Assembly (NCBI RefSeq): GCF_024339125.1
Contig: NZ_CP101417.1
Span: 3,421,001 to 3,485,000, forward strand
Origin: Xanthomonas hortorum
GTDB taxonomy: Bacteria > Pseudomonadota > Gammaproteobacteria > Xanthomonadales > Xanthomonadaceae
Direction: 5' to 3'
Length of the DNA stretch: 64,000 nucleotides
Within the stretch, counting starts at the first letter, position 1. Every line of letters begins with the position of its first letter. Under the pieces are notes generated by a model. The model was not told the origin of the DNA and did not search any database. It worked only from the letters and a program-made list of their open reading frames with translations. The position numbers and the translations under genes were made by a program. This document shows, piece after piece, positions 1 to 9,396 of this stretch.

Positions 1-48
1 CACCAGCGAGTTGCCGCCGACCGAAGCGTGATCGCGCCAAGCGAGTAA
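1..48 (+). CDS. 3' tail of an upstream gene (partial)
   Basis: One frame stays open from the window edge to a TAA at 46-48, and a clear terminator hairpin follows within 15 bases. That is the pattern expected for the last 15 codons of a gene starting outside the window. Fifteen residues are too few to name a family. The call rests mainly on the terminator placement. Confidence 0.35.
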   Translation, partial: HQRVAADRSVIAPSE

Positions 49-57
49 CGCAGTTGA

Positions 58-90
58 AGAAAAACGCCGGCGCACAGCCGGCGTTTTTTA
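58..90 (+). terminator. Rho-independent terminator
   Basis: GC-rich stem GCCGGC/GCCGGC around a short GCACA loop, preceded by A residues and followed by a run of T. It closes the transcription unit entering from the left edge, and its A-rich left side may let it work in both directions. Confidence 0.8.
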
Positions 91-226
91 TTGCACGCGG
101 TGACATCTGCAACGCAGTGTTTTTCGACCGAGGCCGCAAAGAACGCGGCTCTTTCACCGTTGCGGGTCGAAGGTGGTTGGCGGTGCGGCGGCGTTGCGTT
201 GCCGCAGAATCGAAGAGGAACAACTG

Positions 227-2704
227 ATGACGATCGTGCATCGTCCTTCCCGTCGCGGCCATTGGGCGCTGGCGACACTGGGAGGCGTGATTGGAGTGCT
301 CGGCGCTGTGCTGCTTGCAGGCGGCGTGTGGTTAGCCGCGCTGGGCGGCTCCTGGTACTACGCGCCTGCGGGCGCGGCCATGCTGGTTGCCGGCGTGCTG
401 CTGTTTCGCGGTCGCAATGCGGGCGCGTGGTGGTTTGCTGCAGTGGTCGTGGCGTCGTTGCTGTGGACATGGTGGGAATCGGGCAGCGATTACTGGCGTT
501 GGGTGCCGCGTGCGGGCTTGATCGTCGGCCTGGCGTTCGTGCTGGCGCTGCTGCTGCCCAAGTTGGAGCGCCCGGTGTCGCGCGCGCTGTCGCGCAGCGT
601 GGCCGGCGTACTGGCGGCGGTGTTTGTGGTGGCCTTCGCGCTGGCGTTCGTGCCGTTTGGAGTGACCGAGTCCGATGGCGCGTTGGCGCATGCAGCCGGC
701 GTTGCCGCGAGCCTGGTCAATCGCAACGTTCCAGCGTCGCTTGCGTCCTCTGGCGCACAGCCGGCAAATGCGCCGGCCGATGACGATTGGGCCGCGTATG
801 GACGCAGCCAGGCCGGGCTGCGTTATTCGCCGCTGCAGCAGATCAATCGCGATAACGTTGCGCAATTGAAGCAGGCCTGGCTCTTTCACACCGGCGACCT
901 GCCAAGCAAGCGCTGGGGTGCGGAAACCACGCCGCTGAAGGTGGGCGACAGCCTGTATGTGTGCACTGCGCGCAATCAGGTGATCGCGCTGGATGCATCT
1001 AGCGGCAAGCAGCGTTGGCGCTACGATCCCAAGGTCAAGGACGAGGCAATTCCGTACACGGCTGCCTGCCGCGGCGTGTCGTATTACGAGATGCCGGCGG
1101 CAGCCAACGATGGCGCAGGAGCGGTGGCAGCGGATACCTCGGCAATGTGCCGCACGCGCATCATCGAAGGCACGCTGGACGGCCGCCTGATCGCACTGGA
1201 TGCACGCAGCGGCAAGCCGTGCGCGGACTTCGGCAACAACGGCCAAGTCGACATCACCGTGGGAATGGGCGAGACCCCGCCGGGCTATGTGTCGATCAAT
1301 TCGCCACCGGCGATCGTGCGCGGGGTGGTGGTCACCGGGCATCAGGTGCTGGATGGGCAGAAGCGTTACGAGCCGTCCGGTGTGATCGAAGGCTTCGATG
1401 CGGTGACCGGCAAGTTGCGCTGGGCCTGGGACATGACCCATCCGGACTGGGACGGCGCACCGCCGCCGGGCCAGAGCTGGACGCGTGGCACGCCGAATAT
1501 GTGGACCACCGCCGCGGCCGACGAACAGTTGGGCTATGTGTATCTGCCGATGGGCAATTCCACCGCCGATTACTGGAGCAGCTCGCGTACGCCGCCGGAG
1601 AATCGCTATGCGACCTCGCTGGTGGCGCTGGATGTCACCACCGGCAAGCCGGTGTGGAATTTCCAGACCACGCATATCGATGCCTGGGATTACGATCTGG
1701 GGTCGCAGCCGAGCCTGATCGATTTCCCCAAGGACGGGGTCAACGTGCCGGCGGTGTTGTTGCCGAGCAAGCAGGGCGAGTTGTACGTGCTGGACCGGCG
1801 TACCGGCAAGCCGCTGGTGGGCGTGGAAGAACGTGCAGTGCCCGGTGGCGGTGTGGAGCCGCAAATGCGCGCCAGGACCCAGCCGTTCTCGCTGTATCAC
1901 ACCTTGCGCAAGCCGGATCTGACCGAGCGCGACATGTGGGGGATGACGCCGATCGATCAACTGGTGTGCCGCATCCAATTCCGCAAGGCCAGTTACAAGG
2001 GCATCTACACGCCGCCGGAAGCCGACCGGCATTCGATCGAATATCCCGGTTACAACGGCGGGTCGGATTGGGGCAGCGTGGCGGTGGATCCGCAGCGCGG
2101 CGTGATCGTGGCCAACTACAACGACATGCCCAACTACAACCTGTTGGTGCCGCGCGCCAAGGCCGACAAACTGGGCTGGGCACCGCGCGACGAAGTGCGT
2201 GGCGATGCGGGCGGTGCGGAAGGCGCGGGCGACCCGCAGGCTGGCACGCCATATGCGATCAACGTCAATGCCGGCTGGCGCTTGCCGTTCACCAAGTTGC
2301 TGTGCAAGGAGCCTCCTTATGGCGGCATCCGCGCGATCGATCTGGCCAGCGGCAAGACGCTATGGGACCGTCCGTTCGGCAGTGCGCGCGGCAACGGGCC
2401 GTTCGGTATCCGCTCGGGGTTGCCGATCGAGATCGGCACGCCGAACAACGGCGGTTCGGTAGTGACGGCAAGCGGGTTGATCTTCATTGCCGCAGCGACC
2501 GACGACCTGATCCGCGCCATCGATCTGTCTACCGGCAAGGAGCTGTGGCACGCCAAGTTGCCGGCCGGTGGTCAGGCCAACCCGATGGTGTATGCCTACG
2601 GTGGCCGCGAGTATATGGTGATCATGGCCGGCGGCCACCACTTCATGGAAACGCCTGCGGGCGATGCGGTAGTGGCGTATGCGTTGCCGCAGAAAACGCC
2701 TTGA
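227..2704 (+). CDS. gcd: Membrane-bound PQQ-dependent dehydrogenase (glucose/quinate/shikimate family)
   Basis: About 825 residues, close to the usual 790-850 of quinoprotein glucose dehydrogenases. The first ~150 residues hold about five hydrophobic helices that anchor the protein in the inner membrane. The rest is a periplasmic eight-bladed propeller with the expected repeated blade segments ('LIALDARSGKP', 'LVALDVTTGKP', 'IRAIDLASGKT', 'IRAIDLSTGKE'). The family's catalytic Asp segment is visible as WDYDLGSQP near residue 485-492. It should oxidise a sugar or cyclic polyol and pass electrons to ubiquinone. The ATG at 227 is chosen over upstream in-frame starts because AAGAGGAA lies 6-7 bases before it. 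Glucose is the default substrate, but quinate or shikimate cannot be excluded from sequence alone. A terminator follows directly. Confidence 0.88.
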   Translation: MTIVHRPSRRGHWALATLGGVIGVLGAVLLAGGVWLAALGGSWYYAPAGAAMLVAGVLLFRGRNAGAWWFAAVVVASLLWTWWESGSDYWRWVPRAGLIVGLAFVLALLLPKLERPVSRALSRSVAGVLAAVFVVAFALAFVPFGVTESDGALAHAAGVAASLVNRNVPASLASSGAQPANAPADDDWAAYGRSQAGLRYSPLQQINRDNVAQLKQAWLFHTGDLPSKRWGAETTPLKVGDSLYVCTARNQVIALDASSGKQRWRYDPKVKDEAIPYTAACRGVSYYEMPAAANDGAGAVAADTSAMCRTRIIEGTLDGRLIALDARSGKPCADFGNNGQVDITVGMGETPPGYVSINSPPAIVRGVVVTGHQVLDGQKRYEPSGVIEGFDAVTGKLRWAWDMTHPDWDGAPPPGQSWTRGTPNMWTTAAADEQLGYVYLPMGNSTADYWSSSRTPPENRYATSLVALDVTTGKPVWNFQTTHIDAWDYDLGSQPSLIDFPKDGVNVPAVLLPSKQGELYVLDRRTGKPLVGVEERAVPGGGVEPQMRARTQPFSLYHTLRKPDLTERDMWGMTPIDQLVCRIQFRKASYKGIYTPPEADRHSIEYPGYNGGSDWGSVAVDPQRGVIVANYNDMPNYNLLVPRAKADKLGWAPRDEVRGDAGGAEGAGDPQAGTPYAINVNAGWRLPFTKLLCKEPPYGGIRAIDLASGKTLWDRPFGSARGNGPFGIRSGLPIEIGTPNNGGSVVTASGLIFIAAATDDLIRAIDLSTGKELWHAKLPAGGQANPMVYAYGGREYMVIMAGGHHFMETPAGDAVVAYALPQKTP

Positions 2705-2763
2705 TTTGAGCCGTTCTCGAACCTGCTCGCCAGAGTTCGTTAGCCGTTCCTAAGGCTTGAAAC

Positions 2764-2797
2764 AAAAAAAGCGCACCGTAAGTGGTGCGCTTTTTTT
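2764..2797. terminator. Bidirectional Rho-independent terminator
   Basis: AAAAAAAGCGCACC / GGTGCGCTTTTTTT with a six-base loop. It has an A-run on the left and a T-run on the right, so it can stop transcription from both sides. It separates the PQQ dehydrogenase gene from the convergent gene ending at 2929. Confidence 0.9.
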
Positions 2798-2903
2798 ATG
2801 AGCAGTCGCAATGTACGTTTCAGCCAACGATGCTCATCGATACGCTGTCAGACAGTCATGCATCTACGTGTTGATCTAACAGAGCACCGCGCCGGCGCTC
2901 TTG

Positions 2904-2930
2904 CGAATCCCGAATCCCGAATCCCGAATC
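2904..2930. repeat. 7-bp tandem repeat (CGAATCC, about 3.9 copies)
   Basis: Four consecutive near-perfect CGAATCC units end at the stop codon of the minus-strand gene at 2929. Such short arrays are prone to slippage, so copy number may differ between strains. Confidence 0.85.
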
Positions 2931-3654
2931 AAGCCACATTCGCCGCAACTGCTTCTTCCATCACCGCATCCTGCGCGTCCTGCGCCAGGGTGGCCTTGAC
3001 GATGATCGAGCGGATGGCGTCGGTGGCATCGGACAGTGGCACATCGCTGCTCAGACGCTGAAAGGTGTCGCGGCTGTTGTAGCCGGAACCGTCCTTGAGA
3101 TAGTGGTCGTACATCGACAGCAGGTCCTGGCAGGCCGTGATCAACGCGGCGACGTTACCGCGCACCAGCGCATGGCCGATCTGGTCGAAGCTGTGCAAGC
3201 AGTCCGCCAACCAGTGCAGGTCGTAGCGGGCGGTGTTCGGTTCGGGGGCATTGTGGCCGCGGCTGTAAGCGCTATAGCGACGCAGGCTGCGCGCAACGCG
3301 TGCCACATGCGCAAACAAGGTGCCGATTTCGTTGGCGATGTCCAGTTGCTGCACCATCACCATCGGAATCACCTGGGCCGTGGTCGCCTGTTGCTCGGCC
3401 GCGTTCTGTTCCTGCTGCTCCAGTGACTGTTTGAGCACCGCGTAGCTGCGCTGCAGCGATTCCAGCTCCAGCGTGCTGGCGGCCGCGCGTGCCTTCAATT
3501 GCGACAGCGCAGCCTGGTAGCGGGCAAGACTGTCCTGGGTGTTCGCAAGCTGGCCGGACTCGGCACGCAGTTGCCGGCCACGCACGAACGCCAGCCCGGT
3601 GGCGATGAGCGCCCAGAGTGCGAATGCAGGCACCAGGTAGATCAGGATGCCCAT
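2929..3654 (-). CDS. Membrane-anchored coiled-coil protein of unknown function
   Basis: 241 residues. An N-terminal hydrophobic helix (about 3-24, 'LIYLVPAFALWALIATGLAF') is followed by a long charged stretch, about 27-90, with heptad-like spacing, consistent with a coiled coil on the cytoplasmic side. The remainder is helical and shows no catalytic motif I recognise. The start is supported by GAGGAG a few bases upstream of the ATG. It is convergent with the PQQ dehydrogenase gene and divergent from the metallopeptidase gene at 3900. The family was not recognised. A scaffold or envelope role would fit the layout, but this is inference. Confidence 0.75.
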   Translation of the reverse strand: MGILIYLVPAFALWALIATGLAFVRGRQLRAESGQLANTQDSLARYQAALSQLKARAAASTLELESLQRSYAVLKQSLEQQEQNAAEQQATTAQVIPMVMVQQLDIANEIGTLFAHVARVARSLRRYSAYSRGHNAPEPNTARYDLHWLADCLHSFDQIGHALVRGNVAALITACQDLLSMYDHYLKDGSGYNSRDTFQRLSSDVPLSDATDAIRSIIVKATLAQDAQDAVMEEAVAANVA

Positions 3655-3899
3655 GGAGGCTCCTCGAAACGTTGCATACCTTGTCGGCCTGATCCCGGCA
3701 GTCTTGAGGGCAATTGTCGAGAATGTGACGGGCTACGGTGGTTTTGCCGTCAAAGCAGGCCGCAGGGGACAGATCTCGCGCACCCCTGACGAAAGACACG
3801 TTGCGAGCGGTATCCCTGCATGCTCGAATCAACGTACTCGCCAGCCCAGAGTTCCGCATGCGCAGATGGAGTGATTGCTGGCCGACCAAACTGCGGAAC

Positions 3900-4955
3900 A
3901 TGCGCGCAGTCGCACCGATCTGGATGTTGCTGTGCGCCACTGCGCATGCCGCGCCACCCACACCGTCATCGACGTCATCGACGCACGTCCAGGTGGGTTA
4001 CAGCGAAGCGACGGATCTGTTCAACCTGCTGGATAACCTGTCGGACTGGTTGCCGGGCTTTACGGTGCCCGTCTACCGCAGCTACATGGAAGCCCATGGC
4101 GGGCTGGATCAGGCGGACCTTGCCGCGCTTGCCGCCTATGCGGATTTCCGCCGCCGCACCTCGGGGCTGGCAAAAGACGACGATCTGGAGGTGGTCGACC
4201 GAGTCTTTGCGCCAGACGTCACCCGTGAGGCGAATCCGTTCTCCCGACATTTCCTGGGGAGCGAAGACTTCGAAGCGTCAGCGAACGCCGCCATTGCAGA
4301 GCAGTCGGCAGATGATCAGAGACTGTTGCGCGCGTATTTTGCACGGTTCGTTCCGCGTGCCAGCCGTTTGATCGCAGTTGCCCCCCGTTTTGAGCAACAG
4401 ATGCGCGTGCTGAGAGAGGAGCTGTCCAACCCGGCCGTTTCCCGCCTGGCATCGCAGATGCGTAATTTCTTTGCGGTGCCGGAACCTCCGGTATTCGAGG
4501 CACGATTCGTGTGGTGGCCGGAGATGGATACCACCCAGGCCAAAGTGCGTGGACGCACGATGCTGCTCTATTCGCAGCACGATGCGCCCACCGGCACGGC
4601 ATCGATGGACTGGACGCCGATCGTGTTGCACGAGTTGAGTCACTACTTGTCTGCGGGGCAACCCTCCGCGCGTAAACGCATGCTCGCTGCCAACTTCTTG
4701 CGGCTGTGTCCGAGTGCGGCCACCTTGCGTAACCCGCTCAACGCGCTGGAAGAGCCATTGGCGATTTACTGGGGGCAGTATCGATTCGAACACGCGGTAC
4801 GTGGACGTGCGTTGTCAATGGCGTCGCAGTGGTATATCCAGGCGGATGCAGATCGCGCGGCGAAGGCGATCGCAGCTTCTTACCCGGCAAGCGGGGCGGT
4901 GCCGCTGCTCGATGACAGCGCATTGCTGGCGGCTGCTGCATCGGCCTGCAAGTAG
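3900..4955 (+). CDS. Exported HExxH metallopeptidase-like protein
   Basis: 351 residues from the ATG at 3900. The N-terminus is a good Sec signal (MRAVAPIWMLLCATAHA then AAPP). The mature part contains HELSHYLSAG, a zincin HExxH motif, at about residue 247-251. A downstream acidic segment (ALEEPLAIYWGQY) could supply the third zinc ligand. Those features point to a periplasmic or secreted zinc peptidase, but no named family is recognised. The frame is open upstream to 3738 and an alternative ATG exists at 3858. The 3900 start is preferred because it gives a compact signal peptide; its ribosome site is weak. It appears to be a single-gene unit. Confidence 0.7.
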   Translation: MRAVAPIWMLLCATAHAAPPTPSSTSSTHVQVGYSEATDLFNLLDNLSDWLPGFTVPVYRSYMEAHGGLDQADLAALAAYADFRRRTSGLAKDDDLEVVDRVFAPDVTREANPFSRHFLGSEDFEASANAAIAEQSADDQRLLRAYFARFVPRASRLIAVAPRFEQQMRVLREELSNPAVSRLASQMRNFFAVPEPPVFEARFVWWPEMDTTQAKVRGRTMLLYSQHDAPTGTASMDWTPIVLHELSHYLSAGQPSARKRMLAANFLRLCPSAATLRNPLNALEEPLAIYWGQYRFEHAVRGRALSMASQWYIQADADRAAKAIAASYPASGAVPLLDDSALLAAAASACK

Positions 4956-5032
4956 ATAGGGATGGAAACCAAAGCCGATTAGAGCGGCTAACACAACTCG
5001 TGTAGAGCGGTTGATCTGCAGCTTGGCTGGTG

Positions 5033-5140
5033 GGTCCTTGCCCGCGCACCATCGCGGGACACGCCGCAAGTACATCCCTGTAGGCTCTTACGCGGCATCC
5101 ATGCCGCGTAAGGTCCCGCGACGGTGGGCGGGCAAGGACC
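5033..5140. repeat. Palindromic repeat element (REP/MITE-like)
   Basis: 28-bp arms at 5033-5060 and 5113-5140 are inverted copies with two mismatches. Nested inside is a perfect 12-bp inverted repeat (5087-5098 / 5101-5112, CTTACGCGGCAT) with a 2-base loop. Such dispersed elements are familiar in Xanthomonas intergenic DNA. The small open frames across it are artefacts of the repeat. Confidence 0.75.
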
Positions 5141-5186
5141 ACTCGAGATGGTCGGTGTGCATGGTTGCGAGCAGTGCACACAGCCT

Positions 5187-5218
5187 GCCGACAGCGTGCG
5201 GTATACCGCGCTGTCGGC
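5187..5218 (-). terminator. Stem-loop downstream of hutU (possible terminator)
   Basis: Perfect 10-bp stem GCCGACAGCG / CGCTGTCGGC located just after the hutU stop on the minus strand. There is no T-tract, so it may instead stabilise the 3' end of the hut transcript. Confidence 0.4.
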
Positions 5219-5226
5219 GAGCGAAC

Positions 5227-6894
5227 TCAGCCAAGAATCCCCGGTAAATCCAGCCCTTTTTCTTTCGCACAGTCGGTGGCGATGGCATAGCCGGCATCGG
5301 CGTGGCGCATGACGCCGGTGGCCGGGTCGTTCCAGAGCACGCGTTCGATCCGCTTGTCTGCTGCTTCGCTGCCGTCGCAGACGATCACCATGCCGGCGTG
5401 CTGCGAGAACCCCATGCCGACGCCGCCGCCGTGGTGCAGCGACACCCAGGTGGCGCCGCTGGCAGTGTTGAGCAGGGCGTTGAGCAGCGGCCAGTCGGAC
5501 ACCGCATCCGAGCCATCGGCCATGGCTTCGGTTTCGCGATTGGGCGAGGCGACGCTGCCGGAATCCAGATGGTCGCGCCCGATGACGACCGGCGCCTTCA
5601 ATTCACCACTGCGCACCATCGCGTTGAAGGCCAGACCCAGCCGGTGCCGGTCGCCCAGACCGACCCAGCAGATGCGCGCAGGCAGGCCCTGAAAGGCGAT
5701 CTTTTCGGCGGCCATGTCGAGCCAGCGATGCAAATGCGCATCGTCGGGAATGAGTTCCTTGACCTTGGCATCGGTCTTGGCGATGTCCTGCGGATCGCCA
5801 CTGAGCGCGACCCAGCGGAACGGGCCGACGCCGCGACAGAACAGTGGCCGGATGTAGGCGGGCACGAAGCCGGGGAAGTCGAACGCGTTGTCGACGCCTT
5901 CTTCCAGTGCCATCTGGCGCAGGTTGTTGCCGTAGTCCACGGTGGGCACGCCCAGCGCGTGGAAGGTGAGCATGGCGCGGATATGGCTGGCCATCGACTC
6001 GCGCGCGGCCGCTTCCACCTCCTTCGGCGCGCTCACGCGTTTTGCGTCCCATTCTTCCACGCTCCAGCCCTGCGGCAGGTAGCCGTTGACCGGGTCGTGC
6101 GCGGAGGTCTGGTCGGTCAGCAGGTCCGGCTTGATCCCGCGTAGCAGCAACTCGTCCAGCACGTCGGCCACGTTACCGAGCAGGCCGACCGACAGCGGCT
6201 TCTTCGCCGTGCACGATTCCTCGATCAGGCGCAGCGCTTCGTCCAGCGAGTCGGTCCAGGTGTCCAGATAACCGGTGCGCAGGCGCATGTCGATGCTGGA
6301 ACGGCGGCATTCCACCGCCAGGCACGAGGCGCCGGCCATCACCGCGGCCAGCGGCTGCGCGCCACCCATGCCGCCGAGGCCGCCGGTGAACAGCCACTTG
6401 CCGGCCAGGTTGCCGGCGTAATGCTGGCGGCCCATCTCCACGAAGGTTTCGTAGGTGCCTTGCACGATGCCTTGCGCGCCGATGTAGATCCAACTGCCGG
6501 CGGTCATCTGGCCGTACATCGCCAGGCCTTTTTTATCGAGTTCGTTGAAGTGGTCCCAGGTGGCCCAGCGCGGCACCAGGTTGGAGTTGGCGATCAGCAC
6601 GCGCGGCGCATCGGCATGGGTGCGGAACACGCCGACCGGCTTGCCGGATTGCACCAGCAAGGTCTGGTCGTCGTCCAGGCGTGTGAGCGCGGCGACGATC
6701 GCATCGAAGGATTCCCAATCGCGCGCGGCGCGGCCGATGCCGCCATACACCACCAGTTCCTGCGGGCGCTCGGCCACGTCCGGATCGAGGTTGTTCATCA
6801 GCATGCGCAGCGGCGCTTCGGTGAGCCAGCTCTTGGCGGTGAGCGTGGTGCCGGTGGCGGCGCGGATGACGCGGGTTGCATCGTGACGGGTCAT
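5227..6894 (-). CDS. hutU: Urocanate hydratase
   Basis: 555 residues, the usual length. It catalyses step 2 of histidine breakdown, urocanate to imidazolone propionate, in the cytosol with tightly bound NAD+ as electrophile. Visible family signatures are the glycine-rich [11 protein letters not shown] segment of the NAD site and the conserved [18 protein letters not shown] region carrying the active-site cysteine. It is the last gene of the minus-strand hutI-hutH-hutG-hutU unit, with 16 bases separating it from hutG. Regulation is expected through HutC at the divergent promoter before hutI. Confidence 0.97.
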   Translation of the reverse strand: MTRHDATRVIRAATGTTLTAKSWLTEAPLRMLMNNLDPDVAERPQELVVYGGIGRAARDWESFDAIVAALTRLDDDQTLLVQSGKPVGVFRTHADAPRVLIANSNLVPRWATWDHFNELDKKGLAMYGQMTAGSWIYIGAQGIVQGTYETFVEMGRQHYAGNLAGKWLFTGGLGGMGGAQPLAAVMAGASCLAVECRRSSIDMRLRTGYLDTWTDSLDEALRLIEESCTAKKPLSVGLLGNVADVLDELLLRGIKPDLLTDQTSAHDPVNGYLPQGWSVEEWDAKRVSAPKEVEAAARESMASHIRAMLTFHALGVPTVDYGNNLRQMALEEGVDNAFDFPGFVPAYIRPLFCRGVGPFRWVALSGDPQDIAKTDAKVKELIPDDAHLHRWLDMAAEKIAFQGLPARICWVGLGDRHRLGLAFNAMVRSGELKAPVVIGRDHLDSGSVASPNRETEAMADGSDAVSDWPLLNALLNTASGATWVSLHHGGGVGMGFSQHAGMVIVCDGSEAADKRIERVLWNDPATGVMRHADAGYAIATDCAKEKGLDLPGILG

Positions 6895-6910
6895 GCCGGG
6901 TTCCTTGCAA

Positions 6911-7771
6911 TCAACGGTGCGCCGCAGGCGGCGTGGTGTCGGAGGAGGGGGGTGTTGCGTTGGCGAAGTGCAGGCAGGTCAGCAGCACGTGACGCAGCAC
7001 GGCGCGTAATGCCACTGCGTGCGCGGGATGCCACGGCGTGGGCCAGGTGTCTGGCGTGATGTCGTCGGGCTCGCGCATATAACCGCGGCAGGCCAGCTCC
7101 ATCTGCAGCGTATGCACGCCGCGCTCGGGCTGCGCGTAGTGGCGGGTGATCCAGCCGCCCTTGAAGCGCCCGTTGCGCACGGTGCTGGAGCCACTGCTGC
7201 GGCACAGCCGTTCCACCGCATCGGTCAGGTCTGGATCGCAACTGCGGTCGTCGTTGCTGCCGATGTTGAACTGCGGCAACTCGCCGTCGAACAGATGCGG
7301 AATATGCGAGCGGATCGAATGCGCATCGTAGACCACGATCTTTGGGTGTTGCGCGTGCAGGCGCGCAATCTCGGTGTCGAGCGCAGCGTGATAAGGATCG
7401 AACCAGCGCGTGCGGCGTAGCTCGATCTGCGCTTGATCAGGTGCGTCACCGTCTGCGTACAACGGCTGATTGTCGAAGGTGGTCAGCGGGCACAGACCGG
7501 TGGTGTTCTGGCCCGGATACAACGATGCGCCGCTCGGGTCGCGATTGACGTCGATCACCGAGCGCGAGATCGCGGTACGCACAGTGGTGGCACCGAGCGA
7601 TTGCGCGAAGTCGTACAGCTGATGCACCCACCAATCGGCATCGCGGCGCGCCAGCCACGGCGACACGAATTGATCGGCCACGTCGTCCGGCAACTCGGTG
7701 CCGGTATGCGGGAAGCTGACGATCAGTGGCGCCTCGCCGCGGTGAACTTCGAGCCAGGGCAGGGCGCTCAT
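6911..7771 (-). CDS. hutG: N-formylglutamate deformylase
   Basis: 286 residues from the ATG at 7771. It hydrolyses N-formylglutamate to glutamate and formate, the last step of the five-step pathway that uses HutF. The family start '[15 protein letters not shown]' is present, as is the [16 protein letters not shown] segment with metal-binding residues. The frame is open far upstream through antisense hutH, but family length and alignment of the N-terminus fix the start at 7771. That ATG overlaps the stop of a 26-codon frame bridging from hutH, so translation is probably coupled. The C-terminal ~15 residues are Pro/Thr-rich and look like a lineage-specific tail. Confidence 0.93.
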   Translation of the reverse strand: MSALPWLEVHRGEAPLIVSFPHTGTELPDDVADQFVSPWLARRDADWWVHQLYDFAQSLGATTVRTAISRSVIDVNRDPSGASLYPGQNTTGLCPLTTFDNQPLYADGDAPDQAQIELRRTRWFDPYHAALDTEIARLHAQHPKIVVYDAHSIRSHIPHLFDGELPQFNIGSNDDRSCDPDLTDAVERLCRSSGSSTVRNGRFKGGWITRHYAQPERGVHTLQMELACRGYMREPDDITPDTWPTPWHPAHAVALRAVLRHVLLTCLHFANATPPSSDTTPPAAHR

Positions 7772-7848
7772 CGTTGCGCGCCTCGCATCAGTGCAATCGC
7801 CCAGACGTCTTGATGGCGCGATTGCGTCTTGTCGGCCTGCCGATTCAT
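7768..7848 (-). CDS. 26-residue bridging micro-ORF between hutH and hutG
   Basis: An ATG at 7848 overlaps the hutH stop as ATGA, and its own TGA (7768-7770) overlaps the hutG ATG as ATGA. The predicted peptide begins [13 protein letters not shown]. Double ATGA junctions are what a translational-coupling leader would look like, passing ribosomes from hutH to hutG across 73 bases. It may have no function as a peptide. The observation of the two overlaps is direct; coupling is inferred. Confidence 0.4.
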   Translation of the reverse strand: MNRQADKTQSRHQDVWAIALMRGAQR

Positions 7849-9383
7849 GCGTCCTGCTCCACGCCCGGCAATGCCATCGCCACCGCGCGCGCCAGTGCAC
7901 CCGAGCGCACCAGCGCGCTGGCGGCCAGCATGTCGGGATGGAAATAGCGGTCGTCCTGCAGCGTGGGTACTTGCGCGCGCAGCAGTGCGCGTGCGGCTTC
8001 CAACGCGGCGCTTGAGCGTAGCGGCGCATGGAAGTCGCAGCCCTGCACGGCGGCCAGCAGTTCGATGCCGATCACGTGCGTGGCATTCTCGGCCATCGCC
8101 AACAAGCGCCGTGCGCCGTGCGCTGCCATCGACACGTGATCTTCCTGGTTGGCCGAGGTCGGAATCGAATCGACACTGGCCGGATACGCGCGCTGCTTGT
8201 TCTCCGACACCAAGGCCGCAGCGGTGACCTGCGGAATCATGAAGCCCGAATTCAAGCCCGGGCGCGGGGTGAGAAATGCCGGCAGGCCAGACAAGGCCGG
8301 GTCGACCAGCATCGCGGTGCGGCGTTCGCTGATCGAGCCGATTTCGCACACCGCCATCGCCAGCATGTCGGCGGCAAACGCCACCGGTTCGGCGTGGAAG
8401 TTGCCGCCCGACAAGGCCTCGCCGGTGTCGCTGAACACCAACGGATTATCGGACACGCCATTGGCCTCGATCTCCAGGGTGCGCGCGGCCTGACGCATGA
8501 TGTCCAGCGCCGCGCCCATCACCTGCGGCTGGCAGCGCAGACAGTACGGATCCTGCACGCGCACATCGCCGAGCCGGTGCGATTCGCGAATGCTCGAATC
8601 GGCCATCAGCGCGCGCAGCGCTGCAGCGGTGGCAATCTGCCCAGGCTGCCCGCGCAGGGCATGGATGCGCGCATCGAACGGCGTATCCGAGCCCTTGGCC
8701 GCTTCCACCGACAAGGCGCCAGTGACCAGCGCGGCCTGCAGCACGGTTTCGATCTCGAACAAACCGGCCAATGCGCAGGCAGTGGAAAACTGGGTGCCGT
8801 TGAGCAGCGCCAGGCCTTCCTTTGCGCCGAGCACGCGCGGCTGCAACTGCGCCTGTGCAAGCGCCTCGGCGGCAGGCAAACGTTGCTCGCCGACGAAGGC
8901 CTCGCCAACGCCGATCATCACTGCGGCCAGATGCGACAGCGGCGCCAGATCGCCGGAGGCGCCGACCGAGCCCTGGCACGGCACCACCGGGGTGATGCCC
9001 AGACGCAGCATCGCGTCTAGCAGCGCCAAGGTGTCCGGCTGCACTCCGGAGGCGCCTTGGGCCAGGCTGGTGAGCTTGAGCGCCATCATCAGCCGCACCA
9101 CCGGCACCGGTGTGGGTTCCCCGACACCGGCCGCATGCGACAGCACGATATTGCGTTGCAGGGTCTGCAGGTCTTCGCGCTCGATGCGCACGCTGGCCAG
9201 TTTGCCGAAGCCGGTATTGACGCCGTAGACCGGCTCGCCGCGCGCGACGATGGCCTCCACCGTCTGCGCGCTGCGCAGTACGGCGGCTGCGCAAGTGTCG
9301 TCCAACACGACCTCGGCGCCGCGATACAACGCACGCCATTGCGCCAGGGCGACCTGGCCGGGCTGCAAGACAACAGAACTCAT
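7845..9383 (-). CDS. hutH: Histidine ammonia-lyase
   Basis: 512 residues, typical for the family. It deaminates L-histidine to trans-urocanate, the first step of the pathway. The Ala-Ser-Gly that cyclises to the MIO cofactor is seen in [12 protein letters not shown] at about residues 141-143. The [11 protein letters not shown] segment of the active site is also present. The start at 9383 gives the standard N-terminus; the longer frame to 9542 runs into hutI sequence. Thirteen bases separate it from the hutI stop, and its stop overlaps the bridging micro-ORF. Confidence 0.97.
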   Translation of the reverse strand: MSSVVLQPGQVALAQWRALYRGAEVVLDDTCAAAVLRSAQTVEAIVARGEPVYGVNTGFGKLASVRIEREDLQTLQRNIVLSHAAGVGEPTPVPVVRLMMALKLTSLAQGASGVQPDTLALLDAMLRLGITPVVPCQGSVGASGDLAPLSHLAAVMIGVGEAFVGEQRLPAAEALAQAQLQPRVLGAKEGLALLNGTQFSTACALAGLFEIETVLQAALVTGALSVEAAKGSDTPFDARIHALRGQPGQIATAAALRALMADSSIRESHRLGDVRVQDPYCLRCQPQVMGAALDIMRQAARTLEIEANGVSDNPLVFSDTGEALSGGNFHAEPVAFAADMLAMAVCEIGSISERRTAMLVDPALSGLPAFLTPRPGLNSGFMIPQVTAAALVSENKQRAYPASVDSIPTSANQEDHVSMAAHGARRLLAMAENATHVIGIELLAAVQGCDFHAPLRSSAALEAARALLRAQVPTLQDDRYFHPDMLAASALVRSGALARAVAMALPGVEQDA

Positions 9384-9396
9384 GACGACTCCGGAT

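Noticed and set aside
1015-2709. 564-codon open frame on the plus strand inside the PQQ dehydrogenase gene
   Set aside because: Shadow frame in high-GC DNA; the overlapping frame has full family similarity, domains and a ribosome site.
4988-5247. Several small frames across 4980-5250
   Set aside because: They are encoded by the palindromic repeat and read similarly on both strands, an artefact seen with such elements.
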